Source: Noviherbaspirillum sp. UKPF54 (GTDB lineage Bacteria > Pseudomonadota > Gammaproteobacteria > Burkholderiales > Burkholderiaceae_D). From it: 64,000 bases of DNA. Shown here piece by piece: positions 45,318 to 53,860 of this stretch (its first letter is position 1; each line of letters starts with the position of its first letter). The stretch lies in assembly GCF_007874125.1 (NCBI RefSeq), contig NZ_CP040128.1, positions 4,092,001 through 4,156,000 on the forward strand, given 5' to 3'. A program made the position numbers and the translations under genes. The notes under the pieces were generated by a model. The model had not been told where the DNA came from and ran no database searches. It saw only the letters and a program-made list of their open reading frames with translations.

Positions 45318-46328
45318 ATGCTCCAGCAACATGCGATCCAACTGCTTCTTGCGGGCATCGTCCTCCCGGCAGGCATACCGGCAGCGATTGCCTCTTCATC
45401 GGGACCGCCGGTGAATGCCGACGAAGTGGTCGGGGCGCTGGAAAAGGCATCCGGAGTAACGCCAGGGGAGCGTCGCAATCACATCAAGGGTGTATGCGCT
45501 GTCGGGCAGTTCATCGGCAACCAGGAGGTCGGGAAGTATTCGCGCTCTCCCTTGTTTTCGGGGAAGACCATTCCCGTTATCGCTCGCTTCTCGGTTGCCG
45601 GAGGCAATCCCAAGGTTCCCGATACGACGAAGAATCCGCGCGGCATGGCCCTGGAGTTCAAGCTGCCCGATGGCCGCTTGCAGCACATGACCATGATAAA
45701 CACCCCGATGTTCGGGGCTAGCGTGCCCCAGACGTTCCTGGACCAGGTCATTGCGTCAACACCGGACCCGGCCACAGGCAAGCCCGACCCCGAGAAAATG
45801 AAAGCCTTCAAGGCAAGCCATCCGGATAGCCGAGCCCAGGCGGAATACCTCGAAAAGCACAACCCGCCGCCCAGCTTCGCCGACAGCGCCTATTTCGGTA
45901 TCCACACGTTCAAGTTCATCAACAAGGACAGCAAAACGACTCTCGTGCGCTGGCGCTTCGTCCCTCAGGAAGGCGAGAAGCGGTTGACCGACGCCCAGCT
46001 CAAATCGATGCCAGAAAATTTCCTGCAACAGGAGCTCATCGACCGCACGCGCAAGGGGCCGGTGCATTGGGACATGCTGGTGTGGATAGGCGAAGCGGGG
46101 GATCCCGAGAACGACCCGACGGTACTTTGGCCTGAAAACCGTAAGCAGGTGAAGGCTGGAACGCTGACCATCACATCGGCGATGTCGCAGAAGGGAGCGG
46201 CATGCGAGAAAGTCAATTTTGATCCGCTGGTCATGGCTGACGGGATTGCCCCGACTCAGGACCCCATCCTGCTTTTTCGCTCGCCAGCGTACGCCGTATC
46301 CTTTGGCAAGCGCATCCAGGGAAAATAA
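45318..46328 (+). CDS. Catalase-family peroxidase (SrpA-like), exported
   Basis: 336 residues, shorter than monofunctional catalases. A signal peptide is present (LLLAGIVLPAGIPAAIAS). Catalase-core motifs are the distal His in RRNHIKGVCAVGQF, RFSVAGGNPKVPDTTKNPRGMALEF, FADSAYFGIHTFKF and the proximal Tyr in LLFRSPAYAVSFGKR. Such proteins use haem and act as peroxidases of organic or hydrogen peroxide in the periplasm. AGGAG lies before ATG 45318. Cytochrome c genes follow on the other strand, so cytochrome electrons may feed it, which is inference. Confidence 0.9.
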   Translation: MLQQHAIQLLLAGIVLPAGIPAAIASSSGPPVNADEVVGALEKASGVTPGERRNHIKGVCAVGQFIGNQEVGKYSRSPLFSGKTIPVIARFSVAGGNPKVPDTTKNPRGMALEFKLPDGRLQHMTMINTPMFGASVPQTFLDQVIASTPDPATGKPDPEKMKAFKASHPDSRAQAEYLEKHNPPPSFADSAYFGIHTFKFINKDSKTTLVRWRFVPQEGEKRLTDAQLKSMPENFLQQELIDRTRKGPVHWDMLVWIGEAGDPENDPTVLWPENRKQVKAGTLTITSAMSQKGAACEKVNFDPLVMADGIAPTQDPILLFRSPAYAVSFGKRIQGK

Positions 46329-46399
46329 GGTGCCGATGACATGTCGCCCCAGCCTGATATTCGCGTCCGGGCCATCGGTTTGATGACATGGCGCATATA

Positions 46400-46429
46400 A
46401 AAAAAGCCGACCCGAAGGTCGGCTTTTTT
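46400..46429. terminator. Bidirectional Rho-independent terminator
   Basis: AAAAAAGCCGACC and GGTCGGCTTTTTT form a perfect stem with a CGAA loop. It ends the catalase-like gene (plus) and the cytochrome gene (minus). Confidence 0.95.
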
Positions 46430-46445
46430 GTTCGGTGCAGAGCGC

Positions 46446-47240
46446 TTATTTCGCTGCGGCAGCCATGTAATCGACGGCAGCCTTGACTTCGTCATCCGGC
46501 GCAGTCGAACCACCCTTGGGCGGCATCATGCCGGCCTTGCCCTGGAAGCCCTTGATTGCGTGCTCGTACAAGGTCGCGGAACCCTGCTTGAGGCGCGGCG
46601 CCCAGGCAGCCTTGTCGCCGAATTTCGGTGCGCCAGCAACGCCGCCGCCGTGGCAGGCTACGCAAGTGCTGTCGTACAGCTTCTTGCCTGCGTCAGCCGC
46701 GGCCGGAGCAGCGGCGCCAGCGGCAGGTGCTGCCTTGACTTCCGGCTCCTTGAGCTTGCCGCCGGACTGATTGGCCATGTAGACCACGGCCCGAGCGACT
46801 TCGGCATCGGCCAGATCCGGATTGCCGCCCTTGGCCGGCATGGCGCGAATGCCCTTGACGGCATGTTCGATCAGCGTCGATTCGCCTTGCGCGATGCGGC
46901 CAGACCAGGCGCCTGCATCGCCGACCTTCGGCGCGCCTGCTGCACCGGTGGCGTGGCAGGCTGCGCATACCGCCTTGAAGACGGCTTCGCCGGATTGCAA
47001 CTGCTTCGGTGCGCTCGCGTCTTTCAGCGTATAGCCTTCATCGGCTACCGGTTGCAGGCGGGCGGCAATCGCTTCCGGCGTCTGAGCGGCCGAGCCGGCA
47101 CCGACCTTGTCGGCATTGGATACGTACTGGACCAGCAGGACGATGCAGATAATCGGCACCAAAAAGCCTGCCACTACGGCAGCGATGAGCTGCTTCGGCG
47201 TTTTGATCGCGGATTGGTGTTCGTTGTGTGCGTCGCTCAT
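46446..47240 (-). CDS. Dihaem cytochrome c (cytochrome c5-like), membrane anchored
   Basis: 264 residues. One N-terminal membrane helix (LIAAVVAGFLVPIICIVLLVQYV) anchors it; then two class I c-type domains, each with CxxCH: CAACH near residue 91 with axial Met in MPAKGG, and CVACH near residue 195 with MPPKGG. An Ala/Pro linker joins them. It carries electrons in the periplasm, probably between the bc1 complex and an oxidase or peroxidase. The start ATG 47240 is supported by the membrane segment; its promoter is at 47327-47355. Confidence 0.95.
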   Translation of the reverse strand: MSDAHNEHQSAIKTPKQLIAAVVAGFLVPIICIVLLVQYVSNADKVGAGSAAQTPEAIAARLQPVADEGYTLKDASAPKQLQSGEAVFKAVCAACHATGAAGAPKVGDAGAWSGRIAQGESTLIEHAVKGIRAMPAKGGNPDLADAEVARAVVYMANQSGGKLKEPEVKAAPAAGAAAPAAADAGKKLYDSTCVACHGGGVAGAPKFGDKAAWAPRLKQGSATLYEHAIKGFQGKAGMMPPKGGSTAPDDEVKAAVDYMAAAAK

Positions 47241-47326
47241 TATTCCCTCAGTGCAATTGTCGAAACCGTTGGGCAGGTGCAGGGACTGGCTTGGATGCTG
47301 CAGCGCAATACCTTGCAAAACCCTTG

Positions 47327-47355
47327 ATTATAGTCGGAAAGACCCCGCTTTGGAA
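47327..47355 (-). promoter_or_regulatory. Sigma-70 type promoter of the cytochrome c gene
   Basis: On the minus strand TTCCAA (47350-47355) and a perfect TATAAT (47327-47332) are separated by 17 bases, about 80 bases upstream of the start codon. Confidence 0.6.
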
Positions 47356-47432
47356 CGAAAAATCAATGGTTTGCATGGACGTCTCGACAGAAAGACGGTA
47401 TCCTTCATGCCTTCTTTTATGCATCCCTCTAC

Positions 47433-47508
47433 GCGGCTGTAGCTCAGTGGATAGAGTATTGGCCTCCGAAGCCAAGGGTCGTGGGTTCGATCCCCGCCAG
47501 CCGCGCCA
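47433..47508 (+). tRNA. tRNA-Arg (CCG), island attachment site
   Basis: 76 bases with encoded CCA. Acceptor stem GCGGCTG/CAGCCGC, anticodon stem-loop TTGGC-CTCCGAA-GCCAA giving CCG, T-arm GTGGGTTCGATCCCCGC. The last 28 bases are shared with the island's right boundary, so the tRNA stays intact after integration while its own downstream DNA has been displaced 7.8 kb. Confidence 0.96.
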
Positions 47509-47509
47509 T
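47481..47509. repeat. attL, 29-bp direct repeat copy 1
   Basis: It spans the T-arm, acceptor 3' strand and CCA of tRNA-Arg, plus one base. It is identical to 55265-55293. Confidence 0.93.
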
Positions 47510-47580
47510 CCGTCCCAAAGTCCTTACAGGACGCGGAACCTAGAGCCAGCAAGGCTTTCAAGCGGGAAATGTACCCCGTG

Positions 47581-47591
47581 GGTGTTACACC
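47581..47591. promoter_or_regulatory. Candidate integrase arm-type site, left end
   Basis: GGTGTTACACC lies 72 bases inside attL. The nonamer GGTGTTACA recurs twice, as an inverted pair, inside the right end at 55201-55233. Confidence 0.45.
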
Positions 47592-47607
47592 TAACCTTAA
47601 AAGGCTT

Positions 47608-49062
47608 ATGTGTACGCATCTCGCAAAACGTGGCTCCCGGTACTATTTCCGACGCAAAATCCCCCTAGATTTGCTCCCGCACTACAAAGGCAGAGAAGTC
47701 ATGCGCTCGCTTGGAACATCCGACAGGCGGGAAGCGGAGCGGCTGGCTCGCATTGTCGGCGTTGAGCTTGATCGAGAGTTCGAGCGACTTCGGGCGAATC
47801 ACGCACCAAAGAGCGACGGGTTGCCAGATGCTCAACCTTCTGCTCTGGCTACACCGGTAGTAAATGCGATCAGTGACTCTGGCTCAGAACCCAGGCTACT
47901 TTGCTCAGGCGTCCAGCGCCATCTTTCCCGGCAGGAAGGCTTCAGGAACGGATTGCAGGAGGTTCCAACGACCGAGGGAAGCACGGGTACTGCAGGAGCA
48001 TGGGCAGCGCGGCAAGCTCAGAACGGCCAGCCAAAGGCGGCAGGGGCGCTTAAGGGGAAGACCAGCTTCGATGTACTGATTGATAAGTGGGCATTGGGAG
48101 TCCAGCCGGAGCAAAACACGATTAGCCGGACGCGGATGCATGCACGCCGATTCGAGGAAATGGCCGGCATTCATACCGTTGAGGAAGTGACGCGGCAGCA
48201 CGCAATCCGGTTCATCGAGCAGTTGCAGCAGGCAGGGCAAACCCCGCAGAACATCAACATGCACTTGGCAAGCCTGATAAAGCTCCTGAACTATGCAGTG
48301 CGTCTTGACCTGATAAAGACGAACGAGGCATCCGGCTTGGCTGTCAAAGCCCCTAGTGGGGAGAAGGCGCGGAGGTCGTTTGATCTTCTGGCGCTTAAGA
48401 GCATCTTCAGCAGTCCCGTTTATACCGCAGGACATCGACCGAAGGGTGGCGGCGGGGATGCATCGTACTGGATTCCGCTCTTGGCGCTCTTTACAGGTGC
48501 CCGGTTGGAGGAGCTTTGCCAGTTGCACCCTCACGATGTAATGCAAGTGCCTTATCACGACGAAGGCAGCGAGAATTCTGCTTGGGTAATCCGGATTACC
48601 GATGACGGCGAGGGTCAGGGACTGAAGAATGCGGGGAGCCGTAGGCGGGTTCCGCTTCACCCGGAGCTTGAGCGATTGGGCTTTGTCGAGTACGTGCAGC
48701 AGGCAAAGGCCGAAGGGCGCAAGCGCATCTTCCATAAGCTAGTCCCCAGCATTGACGGCAAGGAGAGCGGGAACTTCAGCAAGTGGTTTGGCCGGTATCT
48801 GCGTGATGTTTGCAAGGTTGCAGACAAGCGTATGGTGTTCCACTCCTTCAGGCACTTGTTTAAGGAAGTCCTGCGCGAAGCAGAGATTCCGAAAGAGATT
48901 AACGACGCGTTGACCGGGCATGAATCTGGAGATGTCGGGGACAAGTACGGAGGAGATGCTTATCCGATTCGGCCTTTGGTAAATGCGATTAAGCGATACA
49001 GGATTCCTGGACTTATACTTCCTGCTTCGTGGAGGTTTTCAGAGGAACTCGTGGCGCACTAG
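47608..49062 (+). CDS. int: Tyrosine site-specific integrase of the island
   Basis: 484 residues. The N-terminal segment (LAKRGSRYYFRRKIPLDLLPHYKGREVMRSLGTSDRREAERLA) is the DUF6538-like or arm-binding domain of phage-type integrases; a SAM-like core-binding domain precedes the catalytic domain with Arg in FTGARLEELCQL, HSFRHLFKE (His-x-x-Arg), LTGHESGDV and the likely nucleophile Tyr in DKYGG. It integrates and excises the island at tRNA-Arg. ATG 47608 (AAAAGG just upstream) is preferred to ATG 47569, which would run over the arm-site motif at 47581. Confidence 0.92.
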   Translation: MCTHLAKRGSRYYFRRKIPLDLLPHYKGREVMRSLGTSDRREAERLARIVGVELDREFERLRANHAPKSDGLPDAQPSALATPVVNAISDSGSEPRLLCSGVQRHLSRQEGFRNGLQEVPTTEGSTGTAGAWAARQAQNGQPKAAGALKGKTSFDVLIDKWALGVQPEQNTISRTRMHARRFEEMAGIHTVEEVTRQHAIRFIEQLQQAGQTPQNINMHLASLIKLLNYAVRLDLIKTNEASGLAVKAPSGEKARRSFDLLALKSIFSSPVYTAGHRPKGGGGDASYWIPLLALFTGARLEELCQLHPHDVMQVPYHDEGSENSAWVIRITDDGEGQGLKNAGSRRRVPLHPELERLGFVEYVQQAKAEGRKRIFHKLVPSIDGKESGNFSKWFGRYLRDVCKVADKRMVFHSFRHLFKEVLREAEIPKEINDALTGHESGDVGDKYGGDAYPIRPLVNAIKRYRIPGLILPASWRFSEELVAH

Positions 49063-49099
49063 AATTAGGCAGGCACTCGCTTAACGACAAAGGGCTGGC

Positions 49100-49711
49100 A
49101 TGGGCATTATTGAGAAAAAAACCCCGCAGCATTGGAACTTTTTCCTCGCGTTAGAGGATGACTTAGTTCGATTGGCTAGGTACTTGGAGCCAACCACAGA
49201 TAACTTCGATGCGTATTCTCTTGAACTTGCGCGAATCTTATCTACAGCCTCGTCAGAGGTTGACGTCGTTGCAAAGCAACTTTGTCAAAAGCTAAACCCC
49301 GATAGCGCCGCAGACCGTATTACTGCGTATATGAACGAGATCACTGCGGTCTTTCCTGAAATAGCCCAAGCGGAAGCAAGCATACCTAAATTCGGTTTAA
49401 TGCTTAATCCATGGGAGCAATGGGGGCTGCAAAAAAGTCCGTTGTGGTGGAAGGCCTATAACAACGTAAAACATAAGCGGCATACCCATTTTCAAGAGGC
49501 TAACTTGAAACATGCGCTAAATGCCGTAGCAGCGTTGTTCATCCTGCTCTTGTTTTTCTACACGGAAGAAGGCGAGCGTGGCTTGCTAAGTCCAGACCCA
49601 ATCTTGTTTCGAGCCGGTCAGCCTTTCACCGTCGACCATGCATTCTGGGAAAGAAATGTCACTATATATTCACGCAACGGCATGATTGTAGTTGCGAACC
49701 CAGTTACATGA
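49100..49711 (+). CDS. Island protein of unknown function, helical
   Basis: 203 residues, mostly alpha helical, without signal peptide. The striking part is about residues 112-155: WWKAYNNVKHKRHTHFQEANLKHALNAVAALFILLLFFY, a motif I associate with a widespread uncharacterised family. The Asn-x-Val-Lys-His-x-Arg block followed by a hydrophobic helix is suggestive of HEPN-like or other nucleic-acid or small-ligand folds, but no function can be assigned. The hydrophobic stretch could be a buried helix or a membrane segment. It follows the integrase by 37 bases. Confidence 0.6.
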   Translation: MGIIEKKTPQHWNFFLALEDDLVRLARYLEPTTDNFDAYSLELARILSTASSEVDVVAKQLCQKLNPDSAADRITAYMNEITAVFPEIAQAEASIPKFGLMLNPWEQWGLQKSPLWWKAYNNVKHKRHTHFQEANLKHALNAVAALFILLLFFYTEEGERGLLSPDPILFRAGQPFTVDHAFWERNVTIYSRNGMIVVANPVT

Positions 49712-49784
49712 ACTGACCGTGGCGAACGGTAATTCAATAGCTAACCTCGGACGCGGTCTGGTGGGTACTAATGCTGCTGGCGCT

Positions 49785-50306
49785 CTATGCTGCTAGTAGT
49801 CCCATCTGGGAGTTTGTCATTGCATACTCACCGAAAGCCACAACAGCTGCTTTGTCGTACGCTACTGCTGCGGCTTCTGCGGTGCGATAGGAGCCAAGGA
49901 ATCGCTGGGTGCCGTTGGTCTTGATCTTGGCCCGGAACTTCCCCTTATCAAGGAATACACCCTTGAAGCCAGTACTGTTATTGCGCTGCTTTCCTATATT
50001 CGCCCGGTTTTGCGCAGTAGTTGCAAGCCGAAGATTCTCGGGTCTGTTGTCTAACTTATCCCGATTGATGTGGTCCACATCCATACCGGGAGGGATGTGC
50101 TGGACATTAGCCAGCATCCAGATCAAGCGGTGCTCGAAGTACTGAGTCCCGTCGATACTGACGTATCGGTAATCTGCTTTGAAGTCCTCCCTGTCCTTCC
50201 GTCGTTGAATGGGATTCATGCGGATAAGGCGACCGTTCTCCCGGTCAAGGGTGAAGATTGATTCCAGTTCCTCGATTGAGAACGGGATTGGATTTGCTGC
50301 TGTCAT
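49785..50306 (-). CDS. HNH endonuclease with AP2 DNA-binding domain
   Basis: 173 residues. The HNH_3 nuclease core is HRLIWMLANVQHIPPGMDVDHINRDKLDNRPENLRLAT (residues about 62-100); the AP2 domain follows (TGFKGVFLDKGKFRAKIKTNGTQRFLGSYRTAEAAAVAYDKAA). This pairing is typical of free-standing homing endonucleases found in phages and islands. It cuts or nicks specific DNA and may spread itself or defend the element. GGAG lies before ATG 50306. It is transcribed toward the 49100 gene. Confidence 0.88.
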   Translation of the reverse strand: MTAANPIPFSIEELESIFTLDRENGRLIRMNPIQRRKDREDFKADYRYVSIDGTQYFEHRLIWMLANVQHIPPGMDVDHINRDKLDNRPENLRLATTAQNRANIGKQRNNSTGFKGVFLDKGKFRAKIKTNGTQRFLGSYRTAEAAAVAYDKAAVVAFGEYAMTNSQMGLLAA

Positions 50307-50616
50307 GGTGCGGAGCTCCATAGGTAAGGCACAGGAGTGGTTCGCTTCTGTTGCTTGGTTGAGTTGGTAGTGCTTGCGGGGATGGCGCTGCTGGCGCTCA
50401 GCGCACGGGAGTGGTGCTAGGCTCGTGAGAGGGTTGCCCTATGCTCTATGAAAGAGGCAGTCCAAGCGCATGCTCGGGTACTCTTGCGAATCAGGGTTTG
50501 GCTCGGAATGCAGGGCCGATCGACGTCGGACGATTCAACACAGGTGTTTTTGTAAGTAAGGTAATAAATACCTTATAGATTCCTACCTCAAAATCGTCCG
50601 GCGTTGGACGGTCAGC
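50307..50616. other. 310-bp noncoding region with a large inverted repeat
   Basis: No gene seen. CGTCGGACGATT at 50524-50535 is matched, with one mismatch, by its complement at 50592-50603. Between them AAGGTA and TACCTT (50558-50574) make a small hairpin. It lies just after the stop of the 50617 gene and upstream of the HNH gene, so it may be a terminator, an operator or a DNA-processing site. Confidence 0.45.
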
Positions 50617-51405
50617 TCATTTGGTTTCGAGTTTTCCGGCGCAAATCAAGGCAAGGATGTGATTGCCTATGGTGGATTTGCTCTTGCCTGTAATCTTGGC
50701 AATGCTGCTGTAAGCCTTCCCAGCGCGGTACAGTTCCACGGCATCGGCCTTCCATTGTTCGGAAGCGTCAATCCGGGCATTCGCTCGGGCTGCTTCTGCT
50801 TCAGCGGCGGATACTCGCGCTTTGAGTTCTGCTTGCTCAAGCTCGATACGCTCAAGGCGTCGAGCTAACTTGTGGCTGTTAGTCAAAGCACCAAGACAGC
50901 TAGAAACGCTGCCCGATGCCATCGCAGTGAGTGTAGAGTTATCTGCAACAGTTCTAATCCGTCTCATACCGGGGTGGTCCTCGTTATCTCGATAGGCTTG
51001 CTTCATGCACTTCTTACTGGTCTTGGCGACTAGCTTCGGAGCTTTATCCCCGGCTACAACTTGGGCTGATTCCCGCGCTGTTGGGTACGTTCCATCCTCG
51101 CATCCGTCCAAGAGCACACGAACTACGGCGGTATAGTCTCCTGGCCTCGGGCTGTACAACTCGCATCCCGCTACGCGGAGTTCCTGCATACGCTGCTTGG
51201 CCCGAATCTTGTCCTCGCGTTGCCATTGCATAACGAGGCTGCGGGCCTTAGCTGAGCCGTTGTAGCCTTCTATGGCTAGGCGATCCCGTACGGCCTCCCT
51301 GAAATGCGGGGAAACGCTGTCTATGCTGATTGCTCCCTCTTTGACTGCGGCGGCAAGGCTTCCAATCACGTTGAGGCGGGCTTGGTCTTGCTGGGTAAGG
51401 CTCAT
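50617..51405 (-). CDS. Island HTH and coiled-coil protein
   Basis: 262 residues. A long coiled coil occupies about residues 175-225 (RRLERIELEQAELKARVSAAEAEAARANARIDASEQ) and the C-terminus is a resolvase-like helix-turn-helix (AVELYRAGKAYSSIAKITGKSKSTIGNHI). The basic N-terminal half (SAKARSLVMQWQREDKIRAKQRMQEL) is unfamiliar. It is probably a DNA-binding protein, transcribed just after the Bro-N gene (84-base gap) and possibly part of the same regulatory unit. GGAAC lies before ATG 51405. Confidence 0.65.
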   Translation of the reverse strand: MSLTQQDQARLNVIGSLAAAVKEGAISIDSVSPHFREAVRDRLAIEGYNGSAKARSLVMQWQREDKIRAKQRMQELRVAGCELYSPRPGDYTAVVRVLLDGCEDGTYPTARESAQVVAGDKAPKLVAKTSKKCMKQAYRDNEDHPGMRRIRTVADNSTLTAMASGSVSSCLGALTNSHKLARRLERIELEQAELKARVSAAEAEAARANARIDASEQWKADAVELYRAGKAYSSIAKITGKSKSTIGNHILALICAGKLETK

Positions 51406-51488
51406 GTGTTGTTCCAGATAGGACAAGGCCCGCACTATGGCGGGCCTTGATAGTTGTTTTTGCTGCCCTGCTCGGGCTGCGGGTGCGG

Positions 51489-51941
51489 TCACTGCGTGCG
51501 CAAGGCGGCTTGTATTGGGTGCGGTACACCCTTTGCGAGTACAGCGAGGGTGGAGAGTCTCTGCTCCAGTTCTGCCACTCTCGCGGCTAGGCGCTGTACT
51601 GTATCCCGCTTGGCTTGCTCCTCTGTCGTGGCCGCTTCCCTATGCGCTGGGATTGCTTCATGCAATGCCCAGTCAAGCAAGGCATGTGCCTCGGGTTTCG
51701 TAGAGCGCATAAGCTTCTTGCGGAGCCCCTTTTCGGACAAAGCTTGCATTGGACGCTGAGCTAGTACCTCAGTCAAGCGCACTTCGTCATGGCGTAGAGA
51801 CTTTACTGCCGTGGTGGTGTTCACGACACCTAGGCACTTGAAGACATCAGCGGCAATGAACCAAGGCCGACCATCGATGCTGACTACCCGCACAGGTGTG
51901 CTGTTGTAGTACAAGGTGCTGGCGCTGTTAATGGTAGACAT
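51489..51941 (-). CDS. Bro-N domain protein (phage antirepressor-like)
   Basis: 150 residues. STPVRVVSIDGRPWFIAADVFKCLGVVNTTTAVKSLRHDEVRL is the Bro-N DNA-binding domain of phage and virus antirepressors; a short coiled coil follows (TTEEQAKRDTVQRLAARVAELEQRLSTL). It likely controls expression or excision of the island. It is followed by the HTH/coiled-coil gene. Its upstream region contains two copies of a 21-bp repeat. Confidence 0.85.
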   Translation of the reverse strand: MSTINSASTLYYNSTPVRVVSIDGRPWFIAADVFKCLGVVNTTTAVKSLRHDEVRLTEVLAQRPMQALSEKGLRKKLMRSTKPEAHALLDWALHEAIPAHREAATTEEQAKRDTVQRLAARVAELEQRLSTLAVLAKGVPHPIQAALRTQ

Positions 51942-52334
51942 GGTTATTCCTTCGGATTGCGTCGTGGGTTATTTGGTCCTCCGGAGTGAGGGGAGCGCGG
52001 CCAGCTGGGTGGCCGTTATGGAATCACTGCTTGGAAGGATTGGGATTCACACCTTTGGCTGATCCCGGCTGGGTACTGGACTGCTCAGTGTTACTTCAGG
52101 CTTGTCGATAGGAGGAATGCAGAGGGTTGCGCTTGCCGATGTTCCTCCACTATATGTCCCTCTAACCTTCAAGATGCGTAGGCTTGGCCTATCTCTCCAA
52201 TACATGTCGCTCTAAATGGAGGGGATGTTTGCACTACATGGAATAGGCGGGTTAAATGGTCATCAGAGCGTTCCGATTCGGCAGGGTTGACTCCGGTACT
52301 CCTGCGCGGAATGAATCGCTCAGCGGGGCTGTAT
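51942..52334. other. 393-bp noncoding region upstream of the Bro-N gene
   Basis: No gene recognised. Two 21-bp near-identical direct repeats (three mismatches, core ATGTC-CTCTAA) lie at 52145-52165 and 52195-52215, exactly 50 bases apart. They are good candidates for regulator-binding sites. Confidence 0.45.
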
Positions 52335-52919
52335 TCAAGCGGCAGAGCAGTACCGCTTCACGGTGGACTCAGACAGTTTGAAGTGCTCGGCTGTCTGTCT
52401 AATGCTGGCGCTGTGCTCGGTGCGCCATGCCCGGACTGTTTCGGCATCTCCAATCGTTGGCCTGCCAAGGCTTTCTTTGCCCCGGTGAGTCTTGCCCGTC
52501 GCAGCGAGGGTCGCACGGGCTAACTCCCGGCCTGTGGCGGTACGCTCCCGGATGCGTTGGCGCTCCATATCAGCGATCTGAGCAAGAACGGCAATAATCA
52601 ATTCCCCGACACCCTTCGCGATCTGGCCTAGGCCCCGAATTTCTACGGTCACGCCCTTAGCAAGCAAGGCGCGGATTGTGCTCTGTACGTCAATGGCATC
52701 CCGGCCTAGCCGGTCAACTGCGTACACATGCAGAGTATCTCCCTCCCGGATGTAATCGAGCAGGGCGCGGAATCCTGCCCTATCTGCGGCAAGCACGGCA
52801 CCCGATACACCCTCGTCCTTAAACTCCCTGTCTATCTTCTGTCCTTGGGCCAGTGCCGCACGTTGGGCTTCAATGCTTTGGTCTGTGGTCGATACTCGGT
52901 AATACGCAATGTGGCTCAT
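52335..52919 (-). CDS. Serine recombinase (resolvase/invertase family)
   Basis: 194 residues. The catalytic domain has YYRVSTTDQS (Ser nucleophile near residue 10), DRAGFRALLDYIREGDTLHVYAVDRLGRD and the E-helix Arg region ADMERQRIRERTATG; the C-terminus is an HTH (SIRQTAEHFKLSESTVKRY). It is the small resolvase/invertase type, suited to site-specific deletion or inversion or dimer resolution. No transposase or terminal repeats were found next to it, so it is not evidence of a Tn3 transposon. AGAGGAG precedes ATG 52919; a palindromic site overlaps its start. Confidence 0.9.
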   Translation of the reverse strand: MSHIAYYRVSTTDQSIEAQRAALAQGQKIDREFKDEGVSGAVLAADRAGFRALLDYIREGDTLHVYAVDRLGRDAIDVQSTIRALLAKGVTVEIRGLGQIAKGVGELIIAVLAQIADMERQRIRERTATGRELARATLAATGKTHRGKESLGRPTIGDAETVRAWRTEHSASIRQTAEHFKLSESTVKRYCSAA

Positions 52920-52967
52920 GCTGGCTCCTCTTCGGGTCATAAGTTATAAATCCTATTATGAGCCAGC
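52920..52967. promoter_or_regulatory. Nested palindrome at the resolvase start, candidate res site
   Basis: GCTGGCTC at 52920-52927 pairs perfectly with GAGCCAGC at 52960-52967, and TCATAA (52937-52942) with TTATGA (52956-52961) within. Resolvases commonly bind such sites by their own promoter, so autoregulation or recombination here is plausible. Confidence 0.45.
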
Positions 52968-53073
52968 GCATAAATCTACTCAAGTATCTTTTGAGCTAGG
53001 CGAGGGAAGCGTGTTGCACCGAGTCCACAAGTTAGGCCTTTTGATCTCCTTGCAAAACGTCCTAATCAAACTA

Positions 53074-53101
53074 TTGAATCCTAAGAAATTTCAATTATAA
53101 T
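53074..53101 (+). promoter_or_regulatory. Sigma-70 type promoter of the 53135 gene
   Basis: TTGAAT (53074-53079), 16-base spacer, perfect TATAAT (53096-53101), about 33 bases upstream of the start codon. Confidence 0.6.
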
Positions 53102-53134
53102 CACTGTACTTTCAGAAAACATTCACTGTAAATA

Positions 53135-53677
53135 ATGAAAAACGTTCAATTCATCCACTCGGCTGATGGTCAGCCAATTTTCGCTGTCGTTCCGATGGCG
53201 ATCTATCAAACCTTAGTAAGTAACAATCCTTCCGGGGACTTGCCTAAGACGGCATCCTTACTGAGCGCAGATGGTCGGTATGTCCGACTCCCCAACGCAG
53301 GGCCAAATTTTCATCTCGATGTGTTGCGACTGGTCGATCTGTTTGCACGCAGAGGCACGACTTGCATTGCGATCGCTCAGCGGGCTCAAACGCTGGAAAA
53401 ATTTGATGAAGAGCAAGCCCGCAATGGTCTTGATCCACTAATTCGCCGTCTCTTTCTCCCCGAAAACTCTCCATACCGAAATACGATGCAAGCCAGCAAC
53501 GAAGTAGTTGATGCTCTGGTTCGAACTGGTATTTTTGAGCACACGATGGCAAAGTTTCCAGCTTGGTATCGCCCAGTTAAGTCGTTGAAGATCAACGAGA
53601 AAGCACTACACGAATTTATCCGAAAGCATGGCCCCCTTGACTGCAAGGAACGGATCGACACCGGTGAAATTATGTAG
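53135..53677 (+). CDS. Island protein of unknown function (antitoxin-like N-terminus)
   Basis: 180 residues. The first 30 (MKNVQFIHSADGQPIFAVVP...YQTL) resemble the short beta-strand opening seen in Phd/YefM-type and related antitoxins. The rest is helical, with no motif I can name (LRLVDLFARRGTTCIAIAQRAQTLEKFDEE, IRRLFLPENSPYRN). No toxin gene follows directly; a pair of terminators separates it from the Panacea module. Probably regulatory, but this is only a suggestion. It has its own promoter at 53074-53101. Confidence 0.55.
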   Translation: MKNVQFIHSADGQPIFAVVPMAIYQTLVSNNPSGDLPKTASLLSADGRYVRLPNAGPNFHLDVLRLVDLFARRGTTCIAIAQRAQTLEKFDEEQARNGLDPLIRRLFLPENSPYRNTMQASNEVVDALVRTGIFEHTMAKFPAWYRPVKSLKINEKALHEFIRKHGPLDCKERIDTGEIM

Positions 53678-53860
53678 ACGGCGGCTCATCCCTTAAACGA
53701 GGTATCCCGGTTTCCGCACAATTGGATTACACAGAACTTTCGTCTCAGCTTCAAAAGGCATTTGCTCTAGAACTACTGCTTTAGGAATGAGGTTATTCGA
53801 GTCGCATCACTCGTAAGATTTGAGACGTTCTGCAACTTCAGGGAGGGGTACGGGGGAATA

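Noticed and set aside
52335..52919. Tn3-family transposon
   Set aside because: The resolvase has no transposase or terminal inverted repeats nearby and lies within the tRNA island.
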